Assembly: GCA_017983635.1 (NCBI GenBank)
Contig: JAGOBA010000007.1
Location: 1-64,000 of the forward strand
DNA from: Alphaproteobacteria bacterium
GTDB lineage: Bacteria; Pseudomonadota; Alphaproteobacteria; Micropepsales; Micropepsaceae
Direction: 5' to 3'
Length of the DNA: 64,000 nt
Position 1 is the first letter of the stretch, and each line of letters begins with the position of its first letter. Made by a program: the position numbers and the translations under genes. Below the pieces are notes generated by a model. It was not told the origin of the DNA. It worked only from the letters and a program-made list of their open reading frames with translations, and did no database searches. This document shows, one piece after another, positions 37,655 to 47,034 of this stretch.

Positions 37655-38841
37655 GCGATGATCGCATCGAGCGCCTTCAACTTCCGCGCCCAGCTGTAGT
37701 TGTCCACGACGAAGGCGCGGGCGCGCGCGCCCATCGGCGCCAACGAAGCGTCTGTTAGACACCTAATTGTCTCCGACGCAAACAGACCAGCATCCCCGCC
37801 AACCAGCACGTGCTCTTGATCGCGGGCCGTGATGCCCTCTAGCGCCTCCGGCGTTGTCACCAGCGACTTCGCCATCGCCATGCCTTCCAACACCTTGTTC
37901 TGGATTCCGCGCGCGATGCGGAGCGGCGCGACGACAACGCCGGCGTTCTGCACATAGGGACGGATATCGGGGACGGCACCAGTTACCTCGATGCCCGGCT
38001 GAGTGCCAAGCTCGCGAATGGCTGCGTTGGGCCGCGCCCCAACGATTTGAAAGCGAACATCGGGGCAGCGTTGGCGAACCGTAGGAAGAACTTCCGCCGC
38101 AAACCATTGCGCAGCCTCGACATTCGGCCAGTAGTCCATCACGCCGACAAAGACGATCGTTCGACCCTCCGGCCGCGGGTCCAATACGTGGGGACCCGGC
38201 GAGAAGTAGTTCGTGTCCACGCCGTTCGACACCGCGTAGCAATGTGCGGGGGCGTCCGGAACCACCTCCTTGAACAACGCCAATTCGGCCTCCGACACGA
38301 AGAGTGCCGCGTCCGCTTCGTTTGCAAGGCGACGGTCGTGGGTGAGGAGGCGGCTCGCTTCAAGCGCGTAGATCCAACTCACCGGCGGGCGCTTCGTGGC
38401 CGCATATTGACGCCACTTCACGGAATCGACATCGACGAAGTCGACGATCAGGCGGGTGCCCCCCGGACGCTTCCTCACATACTGCGCCATGGCGGACGAA
38501 TAGACGTAGATCAGGTCCGGCTTTTCCGTGGCGACCGTGTCGTTCGTCCAGCGTTGCAGACCGGTATGATGAAAATAGCCGAGGCTCAGCGGATCGCCCT
38601 TCACCAACGACAGACCCGCACCGATCAGCCGGTTGCCCGTCCCGAGTTCGCCACAGAACACTTTGTACCCGCGCTCTTTGGCCCAGCCGAGGTTTGCCGC
38701 GCCTTCAGAGTCCCCGTCGAGACAACCTAGAGATACATCGAAGGTTTTCCCCATATGCTCCAGGATGTGGAGTGCCCGAATTTTGTCCCCTTTGTTCGGC
38801 GGGTACGGAAATCGGTGGGTGAGGAAAAGCAATTTCGGCAT
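37651..38841 (-). CDS. Glycosyltransferase, XrtA system (TIGR03087-like)
   Basis: 396 residues. The start KLLFLTHRFPYPPNKGDKIRALHILEHM is the hallmark of the exosortase-associated sugar transferase group; the GT-B C-domain has TIVFVGVMDYWPNVEAAQWFAAEVLP, FQIVGARPNAAI and VVVAPLRIARGIQNKVLEGMAMAKSLVTTPEALEGI. It adds a sugar to the lipid-linked repeat at the inner face of the membrane. It is on the strand opposite to its neighbours and divergent from the exosortase gene. Confidence 0.92.
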   Translation of the reverse strand: MPKLLFLTHRFPYPPNKGDKIRALHILEHMGKTFDVSLGCLDGDSEGAANLGWAKERGYKVFCGELGTGNRLIGAGLSLVKGDPLSLGYFHHTGLQRWTNDTVATEKPDLIYVYSSAMAQYVRKRPGGTRLIVDFVDVDSVKWRQYAATKRPPVSWIYALEASRLLTHDRRLANEADAALFVSEAELALFKEVVPDAPAHCYAVSNGVDTNYFSPGPHVLDPRPEGRTIVFVGVMDYWPNVEAAQWFAAEVLPTVRQRCPDVRFQIVGARPNAAIRELGTQPGIEVTGAVPDIRPYVQNAGVVVAPLRIARGIQNKVLEGMAMAKSLVTTPEALEGITARDQEHVLVGGDAGLFASETIRCLTDASLAPMGARARAFVVDNYSWARKLKALDAIIA

Positions 38842-38967
38842 CGGTCACTTCAACTCGACAAAACTGTTGGACCAGCGAGCGGGAAACTAGCTGATGCGCG
38901 CGGGACGCAATACCCTGAACACGAATCAAGGTGACGCTTTGCCCAGACATCTTTCCCGTTCGATGCC

Positions 38968-39966
38968 ATGACAGCGATCGACGCACAAAGCGCGCCGCCG
39001 ACCAAGCCCGCAAGCTGGTTGGTGACCGGCGCCAGCCTCGCGTTGGCGTGCACCATTGCCATTGCAGCCTATGGCGCAACCGTTGGCAGCGCGGTTCATC
39101 TTTGGACGACGCGCGATGCTTACAGTTATGCCTTCGCGATTCTGCCGATCGTCGGCTACCTCGTGTGGCTCAATCGGGGCGCGTTGGTGCAGCTTGCGCC
39201 GTCACCCGCCTTCGGCGGCGCCGCAGTTGCGTTCGCCTTCTCCGTGTTTTGGTTCTTCGCGGCGCGGCTTGAGATTCAAGAGCTGCAGCATCTCGCCGTG
39301 CCGGGCATGCTGATCGGCCTGGCGATCGCCGCGATCGGCTGGCGCGCGGCGGCGATATTGTGGCTGCCGCTCGGCTACTTGTTTTTGCTCGCGCCGTCCG
39401 GAACCCCGTTGCTGCCCTTCCTGCAAACGGTCACAACATGGATCGCGAATGCGTTTCTGACCCTGGGGCAGATTCCGTTCTACGCCGAAGGCCACAGCAT
39501 CGAGGTTGCAACGGGGAAGTATCTCGTCGCGCCCGGCTGCGCCGGATTGAACTTCATCTTGGCGGCGTTGACTGTTGTGCCTCTCTTTTGCGAGATCATG
39601 TATCGAGACTTCCGCAAGAAGGTCATCGCTTTTCTAATCATGATGGCGCTGGTGCCAGTGGCGAATGGGTTTCGCGTTTTCGGAATCATCGCCATCGCTG
39701 AGTATTCGAACCGCGCCATCGACATCGCCGCCGATCACTTGCTCTATGGCTGGATGTTCTTCTCCTGCGTTCTGCTGTTGATGTTTGTCGTGGCAAGCCG
39801 CTTCGCCGATCCGGTAACGCCGAAGCCGCCCACGATCGGCTGGCCCGCGCCATCGTCGATTAATGAGTTTGTCGCAACACCTGCCTTCGGCAGATTAGCC
39901 GTGGCGCTCGCCCTCGCGACCCTCGCGGTTTGTGTTCCGCCTCTCCTTCACGGCTTATCGAGCTAG
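38968..39966 (+). CDS. xrtA: Exosortase A (XrtA), without a fused EpsI domain
   Basis: 332 residues with about eight membrane helices. Catalytic residues are in place: Cys191 in APGCAGLNF, Arg236 in ANGFRVFGI and His257 in DHLLYGWMFF. It is the transpeptidase-like enzyme that cuts PEP-CTERM proteins in the inner membrane and attaches them to another molecule. Many XrtA proteins continue into an EpsI domain; this one ends soon after a last helix (residues about 308-328). Three substrates lie 13 kb downstream. Confidence 0.93.
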   Translation: MTAIDAQSAPPTKPASWLVTGASLALACTIAIAAYGATVGSAVHLWTTRDAYSYAFAILPIVGYLVWLNRGALVQLAPSPAFGGAAVAFAFSVFWFFAARLEIQELQHLAVPGMLIGLAIAAIGWRAAAILWLPLGYLFLLAPSGTPLLPFLQTVTTWIANAFLTLGQIPFYAEGHSIEVATGKYLVAPGCAGLNFILAALTVVPLFCEIMYRDFRKKVIAFLIMMALVPVANGFRVFGIIAIAEYSNRAIDIAADHLLYGWMFFSCVLLLMFVVASRFADPVTPKPPTIGWPAPSSINEFVATPAFGRLAVALALATLAVCVPPLLHGLSS

Positions 39967-39975
39967 GGTCCGGCC

Positions 39976-41901
39976 ATGTGTGGTTTCACGGGTTTGTTCG
40001 ACTTGAAGGGCGACCGCACGTTCGACCGGCGCATGCTCGAAGCGATGACCAAGAGCATCGCGCATCGCGGACCCGACGGCGACGGCTTTCACATCGACCG
40101 AGGCATAGCGTTTGGCCACCGGCGGCTCGCCATCATCGCGCTCGCCAGCGGCCATCAGCCCATGCACGCGCGCGACGGCAACATCAGTGTCGTTTTCAAT
40201 GGTGAGATCTATAACTACCGCACCTTGCAGGCGCAGCTCGTCGCGATGGGCCATGTGTTCCAGACCGACAGCGACACCGAAGTTCTCATCCACGGCTGGC
40301 GCGCGTGGGGTGAGAAGCTGGTCGAGCATCTGCGCGGTCAGTTTGCGTTTGCGATCTGGGACAAGCCGAACGCGACGCTGATGCTGGCGCGGGACCGGCT
40401 TGGCGAGAAGCCGCTGCATTATGCGGTTATGCCTGACGGAACCATGGCATTCGCGTCGGAGATCAAGGCGCTGCTGACAATCGACCGTCTTTCACGCGAG
40501 CTCGACCCGCACGCGGTTGAGGACTTCTTCGCGCTAGGCTACGTCCCCGATCCAAAGACGATCTTCAAAGCGATCCGCAAGTTGCCCCCGGGCTCCACGA
40601 TGGTTGCCCGGCGCGGCCGCGAACCTGTGATCGCGCGCTATTGGGATGTGCGTAACGGACCCCCCGCCGGCACAGGTGATCGCGTTGAAGAGCTCCGCGA
40701 ACGGCTGGCGGAGACAGTCCGCGCCCAGATGATCGCCGATGTCGAGCTTGGCGCGTTTCTCTCGGGAGGCGTCGACTCAAGCGCGGTCGTCGCGCTGATG
40801 TCCAAGCACACACCGGACGCGGTCCGGACATTCTCCATTTCGTTCGCCGAAGCTGCGTTTGATGAATCCGTCTACGCGCAAGCCGTCGCCGCTCGATACA
40901 AAACGCGACATCAGACGGATCGCGTCAGCGCGAACGACGTTTCGCTGGCCGATCAGTTGCCGGCGATCTTCGACGAGCCGTTTGGCGATTCATCGGCAAT
41001 CCCGACTTACATCGTGTGCCGTCACGCGCGTCGGCATGTGAAGGTCTGCCTGTCGGGGGACGGTGGCGATGAAGCCCTGGCGGGGTATCGGCGCTATCGC
41101 TTCTTCATGGGGCAGCAAGGCGTGCGGCGGATGTTGCCTGAGCGGCTGCGCGCGGCGGCGTTCGGCGCGGCCGCGCGCTACTATCCCAAGCTCGACCGGG
41201 CACCGGCGTGGCTGCGGGCCAAGACGACATTCGCGGAACTGGCGGTCGACGAGGCCGAGGCCTTTTATCGGATGAATTGCGCCATCCCGGACGAGATGCG
41301 CGCGTTGCTCTACACCGGCGACTTCCAGAACAGCCTGCAAGATTATCGCGGCGCCGAGGTTATTCGCGGTGCCTTCGAAACCAGCGCGGGCGCTTCGCCG
41401 CTGCAACAGGCTCAGTACGCCGATCTCACAACCTATCTGCCCGGCGATATTTTGGTAAAAGTGGATCGCACGAGCATGGCGAACTCGCTGGAGGTACGCC
41501 CGCCGTTGCTCGATCCCGATTTCGTGGCGTGGTGCTACTCGCTGCCGGCGGACGCCAAGCTGCGCCGCGGCCAAGGTAAGGCGATACTGCGCGATGCGGT
41601 TGCGCCGTTGCTGCCACCGGCTTTGTTGCAGCGGCCGAAGATGGGTTTCTCGATCCCGATCGCAGATTGGTTCCGCGGCGCGCTACGCGGGACGATGGAA
41701 GACCTTGTCGCCGACCCGGTCTTAAAGACCTCCCCCTACCTCAACACGCGGATGGTTGAAACACTTTGGCGCGAGCACCTCTCCGGCACACGCAATCATG
41801 CGCGGCCGTTGTGGCTGTTGCTCATGTTCGCGGGCTTCCTGCGCCACACGATGACGCAAAGCGAGCCAATCGCGCGCCGCGTAGCGAATGCGCGGCGTTA
41901 G
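39976..41901 (+). CDS. XrtA-associated asparagine synthase-like amidotransferase
   Basis: 641 residues. The N-terminal glutaminase uses Cys2 (MCGFTGLFD), with HRGPDGDGFHIDRG and FNGEIYNY. The synthase domain has the ATP loop SGGVDSSAVVALM and LSGDGGDEALAGYRRY. In XrtA loci this enzyme is thought to amidate a sugar acid or a carboxylate of the polymer rather than make free asparagine. It starts 9 bases after xrtA and converges on the following gene with a 4-base overlap. Confidence 0.93.
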   Translation: MCGFTGLFDLKGDRTFDRRMLEAMTKSIAHRGPDGDGFHIDRGIAFGHRRLAIIALASGHQPMHARDGNISVVFNGEIYNYRTLQAQLVAMGHVFQTDSDTEVLIHGWRAWGEKLVEHLRGQFAFAIWDKPNATLMLARDRLGEKPLHYAVMPDGTMAFASEIKALLTIDRLSRELDPHAVEDFFALGYVPDPKTIFKAIRKLPPGSTMVARRGREPVIARYWDVRNGPPAGTGDRVEELRERLAETVRAQMIADVELGAFLSGGVDSSAVVALMSKHTPDAVRTFSISFAEAAFDESVYAQAVAARYKTRHQTDRVSANDVSLADQLPAIFDEPFGDSSAIPTYIVCRHARRHVKVCLSGDGGDEALAGYRRYRFFMGQQGVRRMLPERLRAAAFGAAARYYPKLDRAPAWLRAKTTFAELAVDEAEAFYRMNCAIPDEMRALLYTGDFQNSLQDYRGAEVIRGAFETSAGASPLQQAQYADLTTYLPGDILVKVDRTSMANSLEVRPPLLDPDFVAWCYSLPADAKLRRGQGKAILRDAVAPLLPPALLQRPKMGFSIPIADWFRGALRGTMEDLVADPVLKTSPYLNTRMVETLWREHLSGTRNHARPLWLLLMFAGFLRHTMTQSEPIARRVANARR

Positions 41902-43118
41902 ACGCCTCCGCCCTCAACGCTGAACGATGCCGGCACGAGGTTCGGCTTGCGGTTTGCGACTGCGGTCAGGAGGGCCTTGTTGGCAGCGGCGACCGGACCC
42001 CAGCCGAATGCTTCAGCGTAGGCTCTTGTTTGCGCGCGCTCGGGTAAGTTCGCGCGCAGCGCTTGAATGTGTTGTGCGAGCGCTGTGACATCACGGCGAG
42101 GCACGAGCGTGCCGGCCACCGGGGCACGGATGATTTCGTTGGCGCCGCCAACGTCGGAAGCGACCACCGGCGAGCCGCAGGCGAGCGACTCCAAGATCAC
42201 ATTCGCCCAACCCTCGCGGCTCGACATCAGAACCATGGCATCGGCGGCATTATAGAGGTTCGGTAGGTCGCGGTGGGCGACCTCGCCGAGGAAGCGGACA
42301 CGATCCGCGACACCCAACGCCTTTGCGCGGGCTTCCAGCGCGGCGCGCAACGGACCGCCGCCTGCGATCAAAAGTTCGCAATCGGGCAGCTGCGTCATCG
42401 CTTCAATCGTGATGTCATGACCCTTGCGCGGGATCAGTCCGCCAACCGAGACCAGACAGAAACGGCCGATATTCAGCGCAGCCCGGCACGCCTCGCGCGG
42501 CAACGGTTTGAAGAGGTCGGTTTCGACACCGTTGCGCAGCACTGCGACACGATTTGGTTCGATGCCGAACTCGACCAACGACCGCTTCAAGGATTGCGAG
42601 ACGGTGATCAAAGCGTCAGCCGCGCGCGCAGCGTTCAGGATCTGCGTTTTCGCCACGGGATCGCGGGTATGGAGTGTCAAATCGCTGCCGCGGCCTGTGA
42701 TCAGCAGCGGCTTGCCAACCGCGCGCGCTAGCATCGCGGCAGCAACGCCGTCCGGGTAGAAATAGTGCGCGTCAATCACGTCGAACCTAAGACCTTGCGC
42801 CATCAGTTGACGCACCCGGCGTAAGGCGGCCCGGTAAAGGAACTGCGCCGTCAAGCGCGCGCCGACCCGTGGAATCGCGGCAAAGCGCGGGTGGTGGACC
42901 GTTAGGCCTGCACGTTGCTCGATCTGGGGAACGCGCGCGTAAACGGCGTAGCGCCCCCACACGTTCGAGCGAAACGGAAAGAACGGAACCGGCGCCACCA
43001 CGGTCACCGCGACACCGCCCAGCGCCAGCGTTTGCCGGATTCGATTCTCGACGAACACGCCGTGATTCGGTTGTTCCTGATTCGGATACAGAGTGGAAAA
43101 CAGAAGTACGCGAATCAT
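41898..43118 (-). CDS. Glycosyltransferase family 4 protein
   Basis: 406 residues from ATG at 43118, where the conserved N-terminus starts (IRVLLFSTLYPNQEQPNHGVFVENRIRQTLALGGVAVTVVAPVPFFP); a longer frame adds eight residues. The GT-B donor domain has LISVGGLIPRKGHD-like sequence, LLIAGGGPLRAALEARAKALGV, RVRFLGEVAHRDLPNLYNAADAMVLMSSREGWANVILESLACGSPVVASDVGG with the EXE-like motif. It is probably part of repeat-unit assembly. It is divergent from the initiating transferase gene. Confidence 0.9.
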   Translation of the reverse strand: MIRVLLFSTLYPNQEQPNHGVFVENRIRQTLALGGVAVTVVAPVPFFPFRSNVWGRYAVYARVPQIEQRAGLTVHHPRFAAIPRVGARLTAQFLYRAALRRVRQLMAQGLRFDVIDAHYFYPDGVAAAMLARAVGKPLLITGRGSDLTLHTRDPVAKTQILNAARAADALITVSQSLKRSLVEFGIEPNRVAVLRNGVETDLFKPLPREACRAALNIGRFCLVSVGGLIPRKGHDITIEAMTQLPDCELLIAGGGPLRAALEARAKALGVADRVRFLGEVAHRDLPNLYNAADAMVLMSSREGWANVILESLACGSPVVASDVGGANEIIRAPVAGTLVPRRDVTALAQHIQALRANLPERAQTRAYAEAFGWGPVAAANKALLTAVANRKPNLVPASFSVEGGGV

Positions 43119-43502
43119 GAGAAGCGAGTTTTCCGCAAGCAAGATACACAGACGGTTGAACGGCGAGCGGCAACGAATCCTAGGTTGTCGTTTTCAGTGC
43201 AGAAATCCATCACCCCATAGAATAGTTGCGTAGCAAAGCACGCAATCGGGGACGATGCGGCATATGTCACGAAGCGGCGATGCGCCCGATGATATCTTGC
43301 GCGTGGGGAATCTGGGATTCGCTCACAGTGCCGTTCAATAGGCTTCAGTCCGTGCCGGTCGTCGACCGGCAACAACAGCAGGGATCGCGATGACGGTGTT
43401 GCGCCTTCGTCGCGTTGCAGCCTTCGTTTGTTCCGTGCGTGGTCCTCGTCAAAGGACTGCATCGCGGGCCGTTGCGTAAACGTTAGTAAGAGGCCAGCGC
43501 CC
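43119..43502. other. 384-base divergent intergenic region
   Basis: It separates two divergent genes and should carry the promoter for the transferase-prsK-prsR-prsT set. Two inverted repeats are visible: TTGCGT-N8-ACGCAA at 43226-43245 and TGCCGGT-N5-ACCGGCA at 43353-43371. Either could be an operator; the second could fold in RNA. No copy of the PEP box, no clear -35/-10 pair and no credible coding frame were seen. Confidence 0.45.
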
Positions 43503-44921
43503 ATGAAGTTCTTTCGTCACTACTTGAGTTTGCCGACCGCGCTGCTTGCGCTGTTCGAGTTAGTCTTGTTTTACGTCGCCTTGTTCATGTTCGGAATCGC
43601 GGGGGAATGCGACGCCTGTTACTTTGACGGCGTAGCGCACTTGAACTGGTGGCAGGCCGTTATCGTTTCGTTGACCTACACCGCCATTTCGTCCGCGATG
43701 GGGCTCTACAATCGCGACGCCATGCTCGATTTTCGCGCCTTCATCGGCCGGCTGCTCGCGACCAGCCAAGTCGTGCTGTTGCCGACGGTGTTGGTCTTCG
43801 GCGTCATCAAGGCCACAACCAACCTGCCCTTCGGTTGGTATATCGGGGTGCTTTCGCTCGCGATCGCGACCTACTTCTCGATGGTCCTGATCGTGCGGAT
43901 CATCGTGTTTTGGTCGGTCGATCATCCGATCTTCAAGCGGCGCATCCTGGTGTTGGGTGACGGACCGCTGGCTGACGGCGTGCAGCGCTTCATCCGCGTG
44001 CAAGGCAATGCGCATTTGCGCTGTGTGGGCCATGTCGGCCGCCGCGGCCCCGACCGCTCCGCCTTGACCATCGGCAATCTGGCACTTCGGTTGCATCCGG
44101 AGTCGACGCCGATCCCGCTTCCGGAATTGGCCGACACGATGCGCGCGGAAGAGATCGTGGTCGCAACCACCGAACGGCGCGGCCTGCCGTTCGATGAGCT
44201 GCTCGAGTGCCGGCTGCGCGGCATCCAGGTAACCGACTATGCAAAGTTCTGGGAACGTGAAGTCGGCACCGTCGACATCGACCAGATCGGCCAAGGGACC
44301 CTGGCGTTCGAAGAAGGCTTTCGCGTCAACTTCTCGCGCCGGTTCGTGAAGCGCACCTTCGACATCGTAGTCGGATCGCTGTTCTTGCTTCTGATGTCGC
44401 CGGTCTGCGCCTTAGCGGCGTTGGCGATCAAGCTCGACAGCCCCGGACCGGTCCTCTTCTGGCAGGAACGTGTCGGCTTGAACGGCCGCGTGTTCCGCAT
44501 CTGCAAGTTCCGCAGCATGCGCACCGACGCGGAAGCCGATGGCATTGCGCGCTGGGCGTCGGAGCGCGATCCGCGCATCACGCGGGTCGGCCGCTTCATC
44601 CGCAAAACGCGGATCGACGAGTTCCCGCAGGTGATGAACGTACTGCTCGGCGACATGAGCTTCATCGGTCCCCGCCCGGAACGGCCGGTGTTCGTCGAAC
44701 AGCTGCGCAAGGAGATCCCGTTCTACGACATCCGCCATCGCGTGCAGCCCGGCATCACCGGCTGGGCGCAGGTGAGCTACCCCTACGGCGCGTCGCGGGA
44801 AGATGCGAAGAAGAAGTTGGGCTACGACCTTTACTATGTGAAGAACGGCGACTCGCTTCTCGACTTCGCAATCCTGCTGCAATCGGTGCGCGTCGTGCTG
44901 TTCGCCCACGGGAGCCGCTGA
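43503..44921 (+). CDS. Initiating sugar transferase, XrtA system (TIGR03013-like)
   Basis: 472 residues from ATG at 43503, where the usual start FFRHYLSLPTALLALFE lies. Four N-terminal helices and a nucleotide-binding-like central part (RRILVLGDGPLADGVQRFIR) lead to the C-terminal bacterial sugar transferase domain (VKRTFDIVVGSLFLLLMSPVC, LDSPGPVLFWQERVG, CKFRSMRTDAEADG, SFIGPRPERPVFVEQL, PGITGWAQVSYPYG). It puts the first sugar phosphate on undecaprenyl phosphate. prsK follows within 5 bases. Confidence 0.94.
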   Translation: MKFFRHYLSLPTALLALFELVLFYVALFMFGIAGECDACYFDGVAHLNWWQAVIVSLTYTAISSAMGLYNRDAMLDFRAFIGRLLATSQVVLLPTVLVFGVIKATTNLPFGWYIGVLSLAIATYFSMVLIVRIIVFWSVDHPIFKRRILVLGDGPLADGVQRFIRVQGNAHLRCVGHVGRRGPDRSALTIGNLALRLHPESTPIPLPELADTMRAEEIVVATTERRGLPFDELLECRLRGIQVTDYAKFWEREVGTVDIDQIGQGTLAFEEGFRVNFSRRFVKRTFDIVVGSLFLLLMSPVCALAALAIKLDSPGPVLFWQERVGLNGRVFRICKFRSMRTDAEADGIARWASERDPRITRVGRFIRKTRIDEFPQVMNVLLGDMSFIGPRPERPVFVEQLRKEIPFYDIRHRVQPGITGWAQVSYPYGASREDAKKKLGYDLYYVKNGDSLLDFAILLQSVRVVLFAHGSR

Positions 44922-44925
44922 CGAC

Positions 44926-47034
44926 GTGGCCGGCGACCTCGCACTCGTTCTGGTCAGCCACGCCCTCAGCGTCATAAGTTTTGCTGCGCTGTTCGTGCTG
45001 GTCGCGATCGGGCGCCGGCCGTCCCCGCACCGCGTGCCCTTGCTGCTAGCCGCGGCAGGAACCACGGCCTGGGCAGGCGCCACCATGCTGGCGGCGCCGT
45101 TTCTGAACGAACCGATCATCAACCCCTTCATCGAGTGGACGCGCATCGCGGGCTGGGTCTGGTTGACCATTGGCCTCCTGTCCGCCGCCGCGCCGGAGCG
45201 TGCGACCTCCTACCGCCGCATGGCCGTGGCGGGGCTTGGCTTGCCCCTCATGGTGATGGGGGCATCAAGCGGTGCAGCCGCGCTCGGTTTCGATGTCTTC
45301 ACGGCGCACGGAACGAGCCCCCTGGAAGTCGGCGCGCTCATCGCACTGGTCGTCTTCGGCTTCGGCCTCCTTGAAACCCTCGTACGCTGGACGAGCCCGC
45401 GCGGCCGCACGGCTGCAATGCACTTCTTCATCGGGATCGGCGCGCTGCTCGCGATTGACCTGTTTCTCTATGCCACCACATTGCTACTCGGGCGCGTTGA
45501 CGCCGCGATCTACGAGGCGCGTGGGGTCATCTCCGCCTTTGCACCGCCACTTGTCGCCCTGGCGCTCGCCCGGCAGCGCGATTGGTTCATCGACATTCAT
45601 GTGTCGCGCCAGATCGTGGTCAATGCGGCGACGCTTGCAGGCGCCGGCGGCTATCTGCTGGCGATGGCGTTGGCGGGCTTTGCCGTGCGCGAGCTAAATG
45701 CCGTTTGGGGACCGATGCTGCACATCACGTTCCTCGCCGGTGCAGCCGTGGTGCTGGTGTCGGTGTTGGCGTCGGATGGGTTGCGCCCCCGGCTGAACAA
45801 CTGGGTCAGCCGCAACTTCTTCTCGGCCAAATACGACTATCGCCGCGAGTGGCTGCGCTTCAGCGAAGCACTCGCCGTCGATGCGCATCAGGCAGCGGTG
45901 GAAGAACGCCTCTTGGAAGCGATCCTCGCCGGTGTTTCCTGCCGTACCGGCGGACTCTGGCTGCGGCTGGAGGACGAGGACGCGTTTGCCGTAGCAGCAG
46001 CACGCCCAAGCTCGTTCTTGTTGTCGGAAGCCCCGGTGCCACGCTTAGCGGCCGAGATGCTCGCCGCAGACACGCCGCAGATCCTCAAACCGGGCAGCGC
46101 GTGCTGGACCGAGCTGGGTCAGCTGGGCGCCTTCGCTCGGCCGTGGATCGCGGTGCCACTACGCCACCGCGGACGGCTCATCGGGTTTCTGGTGCTCGCC
46201 GATCACGTCACGTCGCGCAGCCCCGAAGCCGAGGATTGCGAGTTCCTGCAGGCGTTGGGCGTTCAGGCAGCGGGTCACCTGGCGGAAGAGCGCTCGGCTA
46301 TCGCGCTCAACCGTACGCGCCGCTTTGAGAGCACCGCACGGCAGCTCACCTATATCGGTCATGATCTGAAGAATATCGTCAGCCAGCTATCGTTGGTGAT
46401 GCAAAACTGGTCGCGTCATCGCGAAAACCAGGCGTTCATCGACGACCTGCCGCGCGTGCTCGATAGCTCGGTATCCAGGATGAAGGGCCTCCTGGAGGGC
46501 ATCAAGGCCGGACCAAGTCTGGTGCCCAACGCCGATGGCCTCGTCAACGTACGCGACTGTGTCGATGCCCTGCTGCCGCTCTGGCGCGCCCGCTATCGGC
46601 GTCTCGTCGTGGACTTCAAGGTCGAGGCGGCGTTCGTGCGCGGACGGGTCGAGTTGATCCAATCGATCTTCGACCAGCTGGTGTCGAACGCGATCGACGC
46701 CAGCGACGGGGCGCGGGATGTGACGTTGCGCATGGCGCTGGATGGCGCCCAACTTCGCTGCGAGATCGCCGACCACGGCGGCGGCATCAGCGAACGCAGC
46801 GTCGCCGACAGTCATTTCCAAACCCGGCAGAGCGCGAAGCCCGCGGGTTACGGCGTCGGCCTGTTCCAAGTCCGCGATCATGTTCGCGGACTGGGCGGAA
46901 CACTCTCCTTCGAAAGCAGCCCGCACACCGGCACGACCGCGAGACTAACCTTCCCCACCGAGCCGCCGCCCGCACGCGTGGCCCTGCAAGCCGCTGCACG
47001 TCCAACGCGTGCGCAACTGGGAGCCGCCGAATGA
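44926..47034 (+). CDS. prsK: Sensor histidine kinase PrsK (XrtA system)
   Basis: 702 residues, GTG start at 44926, directly after the transferase gene. About nine membrane helices (to about residue 290) precede a GAF-like part (LLEAILAGVSCRTGGLWLRL, WIAVPLRHRGRLIGFLVLADH) and a kinase core: His479 in GHDLKNIVSQLSL, Asn588 in QLVSNAIDAS, the G1 box IADHGGGIS and the G2 box GYGVGLFQV around residue 641. Motifs appear intact. The stop overlaps the prsR start by 4 bases. It should phosphorylate PrsR; its signal is unknown. Confidence 0.93.
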   Translation: MAGDLALVLVSHALSVISFAALFVLVAIGRRPSPHRVPLLLAAAGTTAWAGATMLAAPFLNEPIINPFIEWTRIAGWVWLTIGLLSAAAPERATSYRRMAVAGLGLPLMVMGASSGAAALGFDVFTAHGTSPLEVGALIALVVFGFGLLETLVRWTSPRGRTAAMHFFIGIGALLAIDLFLYATTLLLGRVDAAIYEARGVISAFAPPLVALALARQRDWFIDIHVSRQIVVNAATLAGAGGYLLAMALAGFAVRELNAVWGPMLHITFLAGAAVVLVSVLASDGLRPRLNNWVSRNFFSAKYDYRREWLRFSEALAVDAHQAAVEERLLEAILAGVSCRTGGLWLRLEDEDAFAVAAARPSSFLLSEAPVPRLAAEMLAADTPQILKPGSACWTELGQLGAFARPWIAVPLRHRGRLIGFLVLADHVTSRSPEAEDCEFLQALGVQAAGHLAEERSAIALNRTRRFESTARQLTYIGHDLKNIVSQLSLVMQNWSRHRENQAFIDDLPRVLDSSVSRMKGLLEGIKAGPSLVPNADGLVNVRDCVDALLPLWRARYRRLVVDFKVEAAFVRGRVELIQSIFDQLVSNAIDASDGARDVTLRMALDGAQLRCEIADHGGGISERSVADSHFQTRQSAKPAGYGVGLFQVRDHVRGLGGTLSFESSPHTGTTARLTFPTEPPPARVALQAAARPTRAQLGAAE

